A DNA stretch of 34,492 nucleotides. Origin: Candidatus Poseidoniales archaeon. Its GTDB lineage: Archaea; Thermoplasmatota; Poseidoniia; Poseidoniales; Poseidoniaceae. A program made the position numbers and the translations under genes. Under the pieces are notes generated by a model that made no database searches, was not told where the DNA came from, and saw only the letters and a list, made by a program, of their open reading frames with translations. The stretch covers positions 1 to 34,492 of the forward strand of contig JAPOGE010000014.1 of assembly GCA_028283345.1 (NCBI GenBank), read 5' to 3'. Of this stretch, positions 31,282 to 34,492 are shown one piece after another. Every line of letters begins with the position of its first letter. Positions within the stretch are counted from its first letter, which is position 1.

Positions 31282-31674
31282 TCAACCCTTTTCAGCGAAA
31301 AACAGATTCGCGAGCCACGAATGTCGATTCCACAGAGCGGTGTGCACCGCGAGCGGAATGAGAATGGTTGCTACCAGCCAATTCGCCCAAGCCATTCCGT
31401 TGACCGCCCACCAATAACCAATCGTCAGGGGTAGCGCCAGCACCAGACCATACTTCATCGCCCGCACCCGGTCATCAGGATTGCGTTGACCGCCGATGAG
31501 TACCGCCAGAGGACCAAAGGCGTGGATGATGATGGCTATTTCGATGGCGATGAGACGAAACAGAAAATCCCAGCCCTGCGCCGCGAAGACGATGTGGAGG
31601 ACGAAATCTAGGGCGAAGAAGAACAGCACAACGCCCAGGCCGGTCCAGGGTTGGTCGCGGTTGAATACACCCAC
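31282..31674 (-). CDS. Four-TM membrane protein, 130 aa
   Basis: No family recognised. Four TM helices are visible (about 12-31, 36-60, 74-94, 97-116) with short loops and a conserved-looking NPDDRVRAMKYG cytoplasmic loop. The start is GTG at 31674 (an ATG two nt upstream is in a different frame). It lies 37 bp upstream of the Mrp ATPase gene on the same strand, so it may lead that operon. Upstream of it is the long non-coding region at 31675-32220. Confidence 0.68.
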   Translation of the reverse strand: MGVFNRDQPWTGLGVVLFFFALDFVLHIVFAAQGWDFLFRLIAIEIAIIIHAFGPLAVLIGGQRNPDDRVRAMKYGLVLALPLTIGYWWAVNGMAWANWLVATILIPLAVHTALWNRHSWLANLFFAEKG

Positions 31675-31752
31675 ATCGGGTCACGGTATGGACTGCTATG
31701 TAATGCTTTGAATATCTGCATTCGCCATTAGCGGAAAAAGTAGCGCTGAACC

Positions 31753-31843
31753 TTGTTGCTCTGGTGCCGCCGAGAGCAGTGATAGGGGGTGACTGAACGC
31801 CCCACAGCGGAACTCTCGGCGGCGGAAGGATCCGCTGCAACAA
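31753..31843. ncRNA. Candidate structured RNA (nested hairpins), strand unclear
   Basis: Outer arms TTGTTGC (31753-31759) and GCAACAA (31837-31843) enclose an 11-bp perfect inverted repeat, GCCGCCGAGAG (31766-31776) with CTCTCGGCGGC (31813-31823), whose loop has its own GGGG...CCCC stem around GTGACTGA; a further short stem GCGGA/TCCGC lies at 31822-31835. On the plus strand the 3' side is ACA-rich, and the GA-rich loop is like a K-loop, so an H/ACA-type guide is one option; on the minus strand it would be a leader of the 130-aa protein gene. Structure is clear; identity and transcription are not known. Confidence 0.35.
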
Positions 31844-32179
31844 CAATAAACAACGTGAACCTACTTCAAGGCTAAGATGCGAGGGCGACCAGACAGTACG
31901 TATGTCGCCCGAGAGGAATCACTAGCGCGAAACTCGAGGCCGTGTATTCAGTAGGAAGATGGTGGTCTGGAATTGCGTCACGAGCGATTCCGGTCATGCA
32001 AGTTCGGCTACCTGACAGTAGAATTCAGTACGTATGTCTTCCGACACGAGCCCTTTGCATTGAAACGCGTATATCGGGTCTCGTACCTCAGGAATATTGC
32101 TTCTTACTGTACTTCGCACTTCATCGTCGCTCTGCGACTCAGAAGTTCTTACCCTCCGGCCAAGCAAGTCTGGCGAGTT

Positions 32180-32190
32180 GAAATTAATAC
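32180..32190 (+). promoter_or_regulatory. Candidate TATA box of the phosphatase/arsenate reductase gene
   Basis: AAATTAATAC, an AT-rich stretch centred about 35 nt upstream of the ATG at 32221. Transcription would start near 32212, giving a very short leader. No second element was confirmed. Confidence 0.3.
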
Positions 32191-32220
32191 TTCATAGATG
32201 GTCATCTCCCACAATGTATC

Positions 32221-32592
32221 ATGCGAGTACTATTCGTCTGTATCGGCAACTCTTGTCGCAGCCAGATGGCCGAGGGTTGGGCCCGCCACCTGGGTCTTGA
32301 TTGTGCCAGTGCGGGAACCCATCCGGCCACCGGTGTTGCAGGCAATGCTGTGGTGGTGATGGCCGAGGTCGGAGTCGATATATCACAACAGACACCGAGT
32401 CTTGTCGATGATTTCTCCCCTGGGGATTTCGATTTGATATTCAGCATGGGTTGCGGTGTCTATTGCCCGAATATTCCCCTCGACGGAGATTGGGAATTAG
32501 CCGACCCGGTCGGCCAGTCACTTGCAGTCTATCGGAAAACCCGAGATGAAATCGAAAGGAATGTGCGAAAACTTGCCTCGACTGGCAAGTGA
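32221..32592 (+). CDS. Low-molecular-weight protein-tyrosine-phosphatase / arsenate reductase family
   Basis: A 123-aa enzyme with the CX5R P-loop at the very N-terminus (VCIGNSCRS; Cys7, Arg13) followed by QMAEGWARHL. Two further cysteines, Cys78 and Cys82 in SMGCGVYCPNIP, lie where thioredoxin-coupled arsenate reductases keep their relay cysteines, and Asp95 in LADPVG is the general acid. This favours an ArsC (arsenate reductase) over a pure tyrosine phosphatase, though no ars genes are nearby. The C-terminal helix YRKTRDEIERNVRKL is typical. It converges on alba with its TGA directly against alba's stop codon. Confidence 0.9.
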   Translation: MRVLFVCIGNSCRSQMAEGWARHLGLDCASAGTHPATGVAGNAVVVMAEVGVDISQQTPSLVDDFSPGDFDLIFSMGCGVYCPNIPLDGDWELADPVGQSLAVYRKTRDEIERNVRKLASTGK

Positions 32593-32913
32593 TTATTCCT
32601 CTTCACCTAGCATATCAGCATGGCCTTCCATGATGATTTTTATCACGCTGACATTGCGGGTGCCACCGTCGTCTCTGGGCAATTCCTCGGTCGCCAGTTC
32701 AACATCTGTGACATCTATGTCTTCGGGAAGTTTTCCGGCGATTATCCCGGCACGCCTCCGACACACCTCAGCCACATCGACAGCCATGGTGATATTCCTC
32801 CCTCTGGCGACCAGACGTATCACCCTCTCCCCTTCGGACATGGAGGTCCTGACCGCATTCACATAACTGTGAAGCGGCTTACTGCCGATGAAAATATCTC
32901 TGGGGTCTGGCAT
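32593..32913 (-). CDS. albA: DNA/RNA-binding protein Alba
   Basis: A 106-aa archaeal chromatin protein, DNA/RNA-binding dimer. Features: the IGSKPLHSYVNAV opening (K and the Gly-Lys-Pro loop used in DNA contact), VIRLVARGRNITMAVDVAEVCRRR (the RGR..KAVD family block) and a C-terminal beta hairpin region with TRNVSVIKIIMEG. The C-terminus is a short acidic extension (ADMLGEEE). The stop codon abuts the stop of the convergent phosphatase gene with no gap. It is divergent from the tRNA-Gly gene. Alba is widespread in archaea and may be a key nucleoid protein here. Confidence 0.95.
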   Translation of the reverse strand: MPDPRDIFIGSKPLHSYVNAVRTSMSEGERVIRLVARGRNITMAVDVAEVCRRRAGIIAGKLPEDIDVTDVELATEELPRDDGGTRNVSVIKIIMEGHADMLGEEE

Positions 32914-33002
32914 CCTTCGCCCTCGCGGGGGGGTGTGCTTACCGCCAAATGAAGGTTGGCTAAATCACCCCTCATTGGCTGTGGTTTTGTTGCCGACAAC
33001 GG

Positions 33003-33010
33003 TTTATATG
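33003..33010 (+). promoter_or_regulatory. TATA box of tRNA-Gly
   Basis: TTTATATG centred about 28 nt upstream of the mature 5' end of tRNA-Gly. This is a textbook archaeal TATA position; transcription would start near 33033, just before the tRNA. Confidence 0.8.
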
Positions 33011-33034
33011 CAGAGGCAATCGGCGGTTTCCCAA

Positions 33035-33106
33035 GCGCGTGTAGTGTAGTGGTTATCACCCGGCGTTGCCAACGCCGGAACCCGAGTTCAACTCTCGGCA
33101 CGCGCA
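33035..33106 (+). tRNA. tRNA-Gly (anticodon GCC)
   Basis: 72-nt cloverleaf read by hand: 7-bp acceptor GCGCGTG/CACGCGC, D arm GTG...CAC, anticodon stem CGGCG/CGCCG with loop TTGCCAA giving anticodon GCC, a 4-nt variable loop, T arm CCGAG/CTCGG with loop TTCAACT. The discriminator is A and CCA is not encoded (next bases CTCA). No intron. Codes for glycine GGC/GGT codons. Confidence 0.96.
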
Positions 33107-33392
33107 CTCAAGAATAGCCAAGAAACGCCGTAGGCATCACTCTACCCTGGCACCCTTTGGTGGTGAAAGAAGCACCTCGGGATTCACTACACCATGCCGC
33201 CTTTTTGGCAGCGAATCTAAGCGGTTCGTTCGTATCACAGGGTGCTGAGGCGCTTCTGGGAAAGGTTGAGCACGTGCCGCAATTCGGAACCATGTTGCAT
33301 AATATTGGATCTTGATGCCACTGCTGAAATCATCGCTTCTTTTGGGCTGAGGGGGCTCCCGTTATTCGGGACCTTATTGCTTTCTGATGTAC
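33107..33392. other. Intergenic stretch, nothing recognised
   Basis: 286 nt between tRNA-Gly and the end of the surface-protein gene. A short stem CCCG-TTATT-CGGG lies near 33358-33370, and TGCC...GGCA flanks a T5 run near 33200. No coding frame of quality, repeat or RNA signature was found. Confidence 0.6.
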
Positions 33393-34492
33393 CTAATTGT
33401 TGCCAAAGGCATCGTTTTCATCCCACTTCATACCGCCTTCCTGCTTGGTCCTTGTGATTATTACGGTGACCACGATGATTGCCGCCAGGACGAGGATCCC
33501 GACCAGACCGAAGACCACGGCCGAACTGGAGAAGACCGAGGCCGGATTTTCACCGGGGTCTATTCTCTCATCCTCGATGACCTGAAGGGCCAGACTGTCG
33601 TCCTCGGTCCACGCACCAAATATATCGGTCGCTCGCAGGGTCATGGCAAAGGTTCCCAGCGGCATGCCACTACGGGTTTCAAACACATAGGTCCATACAC
33701 CATCATTGGCGTTCTCGTCGCCATCTTGTCCATCATCATTCATCATCAGCCAAGTGTCTTGCATTCCCGGCGGAGAGAGGTCGCCGAGTTTGATGGCCGT
33801 GGTCGAGATTCCGTCCGGGTCGGAGATGGTGGCGGTAATCTTCACTTCATCGCCGCCTATATTTGGTCGGATCAGCGGAGACTTATCGACTGAAACGAGA
33901 ACGAATAATGGTCCTTCATTCAAGACAAGTAGCGGTGGGATGACATCGTCGGGTCGAGTTTCCTGACCGGTGCTCTTGTGTACATTCAAAGACTGCATCT
34001 CGATTACCGTCGCCATCGCTCCGTCATCATCCAACATCCTGATTCGCAGTTCATGCTCTCCAGGCGACATGGAGTGAGGGATCTCTACCATTCCGCTCCA
34101 ATCGGCGCCGGTCACCGCTTGGCTGAGTTCGACCAATTCGCCACCCTGGTCGCGCAAATCTATTGCCACTCCGGCGACGCCGTTACCGTCGACCACCTCG
34201 GCATTAACGATTATCGCATCACCTCTAACCACTTGAATAGGGGTGAATTCAAACTCGACCAGCCGCGGTGCCTGATTGAAAATCGTGATGTTGACCGCCG
34301 CTGTAACCTCGGCGGCAAAGGCATCGATGACCGTTACATTGACGCTGACCTGGCCATGAAGAATCCCAATGTAAGTGAATTCGCCGGTCCACTCATCATC
34401 GTGAATGGCATTATCTCCCGACAGGCCGACGTCATTGAGAATCAGAGTCCCCTTGCCCAGCGGTCCTAAGTCAGCGGTCACCGAGACGATAT
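33393..34492 (-). CDS. Secreted/cell-surface beta-domain protein with C-terminal membrane anchor, 5' end beyond window
   Basis: C-terminal ~365 residues; the frame stays open to the right edge, so the start is outside (the GTG at 34481 is not the real start). The outside part is made of Ig-like/cadherin-like beta domains about 95-115 residues long with repeats of the type VRGDAIIVNAEVVDGNGVAG and GDEVKITATISDPDGISTTAI, and acidic DGQDGDENANDG loops that may bind calcium. Near the C-terminus is one TM helix (SSSAVVFGLVGILVLAAIIV) followed by a basic stop-transfer and a short acidic tail. Typical of archaeal surface-layer-associated or adhesion proteins; the specific role is unknown. Confidence 0.82.
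   Translation of the reverse strand, partial: IVSVTADLGPLGKGTLILNDVGLSGDNAIHDDEWTGEFTYIGILHGQVSVNVTVIDAFAAEVTAAVNITIFNQAPRLVEFEFTPIQVVRGDAIIVNAEVVDGNGVAGVAIDLRDQGGELVELSQAVTGADWSGMVEIPHSMSPGEHELRIRMLDDDGAMATVIEMQSLNVHKSTGQETRPDDVIPPLLVLNEGPLFVLVSVDKSPLIRPNIGGDEVKITATISDPDGISTTAIKLGDLSPPGMQDTWLMMNDDGQDGDENANDGVWTYVFETRSGMPLGTFAMTLRATDIFGAWTEDDSLALQVIEDERIDPGENPASVFSSSAVVFGLVGILVLAAIIVVTVIITRTKQEGGMKWDENDAFGNN

Larger units (their letters stand above)
31675..32220. other. Long non-coding region with many strong hairpins, between divergent genes
   Basis: No convincing protein gene: the open frames here are short and overlapping and read as unlike their neighbours. It holds a set of strong inverted repeats: nested arms at 31753-31843, GGGCGAC/GTCGCCC around 31883-31910, GGAATTGC/GCGATTCC at 31969-31991 (8-10 bp stem, 7-nt loop) and GTCGC/GCGAC nested inside ACTTC/GAAGT around 32110-32147. 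A 13-bp direct repeat, CAGTACGTATGTC, occurs twice about 130 bp apart. I could not match RNase P RNA (no GAGGAAGTCC block) or SRP RNA. Promoter-like AT stretches are noted separately. Confidence 0.6.

Noticed and set aside
31766-32147. RNase P RNA or SRP RNA
   Set aside because: The conserved GAGGAAGTCC-type block of RNase P RNA and the Alu/helix 8 signatures of SRP RNA could not be found on either strand.
31942-32197. Overlapping short plus-strand open frames in the hairpin region
   Set aside because: No family pattern, poor codon usage compared with neighbours, and they run across the inverted repeats.
33107-33392. Possible tRNA-associated integration site
   Set aside because: No integrase, no repeated tRNA 3' end and no change in gene content next to the tRNA.
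33978-34469. 163-codon plus-strand open frame opposite the surface protein gene
   Set aside because: Antisense shadow of a well-supported beta-domain protein with a TM anchor.

Overview
The window looks like a piece of a marine planktonic euryarchaeal genome, most likely Marine Group II (Poseidoniia) or a close relative; this assignment is inference from gene content and was not checked by a search. The archaeal signals are an Alba chromatin protein, a tRNA-Gly(GCC) with a TATA box about 28 nt upstream and no encoded CCA, a stand-alone Bud32 kinase, a UPF0200 P-loop kinase, a 2-phosphoglycerate-kinase-like protein, a quinolinate synthase, a Cys-free Mrp-type ATPase and an archaeal type IV pilus-like operon. 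Coding density is high, genes often overlap by 1-4 nt, and internal operon genes often carry a GGAGGTG-type ribosome binding site.

Layout. 1-1197 (minus): 5' part of class II fructose-1,6-bisphosphatase (glpX), then moaC and moaE. 1244-10539 (plus): an FAD oxidoreductase of geranylgeranyl-reductase type, an enoyl-CoA hydratase, two coupled unknown membrane proteins (one with a zinc ribbon), a BoxB-like diiron acyl-CoA epoxidase, an orphan 181-aa protein, an EamA transporter and a 3-hydroxyacyl-CoA dehydrogenase. 10548-12933 (minus): a 35-aa zinc ribbon protein, a PaaG-like isomerase and an aldehyde dehydrogenase. 13052-13732 (plus): 2-phosphoglycerate kinase-like. 13846-18931 (minus): a five-gene pilus/secretion operon (ATPase, two platform proteins, two small single-TM subunits). 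19026-22129 (minus): ABC exporter ATPase and permease, then a UPF0200 kinase. 22242-23090 (plus): a second enoyl-CoA hydratase. 23117-24938 (minus): XTP diphosphatase and a proline-repeat membrane protein. 24992-25369 (plus): CrcB fluoride channel. 25446-26129 (minus): Bud32. 26218-27375 (plus): NadA. 27421-31674 (minus): a 130-aa membrane protein, Mrp ATPase, a 75-aa membrane protein, a DUF971 protein and a large PAP2 phosphatase/transferase with a predicted extracytoplasmic domain. 31675-32220: a 546-nt non-coding stretch rich in strong hairpins. 32221-33106: low-molecular-weight phosphatase/arsenate reductase, Alba, tRNA-Gly. 33393-34492 (minus): C-terminal part of a membrane-anchored surface protein.

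How the genes may work together. BoxB, two crotonases with both catalytic Glu, a PaaG-type isomerase, a 3-hydroxyacyl-CoA dehydrogenase and an aldehyde dehydrogenase resemble much of the aerobic CoA-thioester route for aromatic acids (box/paa type). BoxA, BoxC, a CoA ligase and a thiolase are not in the window, so the pathway is a hypothesis. The most notable oddities are this putative archaeal aromatic-CoA module, the Mrp ATPase with no cysteine at all beside a Cys-rich DUF971 protein, the platform protein carrying a large external domain, the PAP2 fusion, the structured intergenic region at 31.7-32.2 kb, and a 36-nt motif shared by two convergent gene ends.
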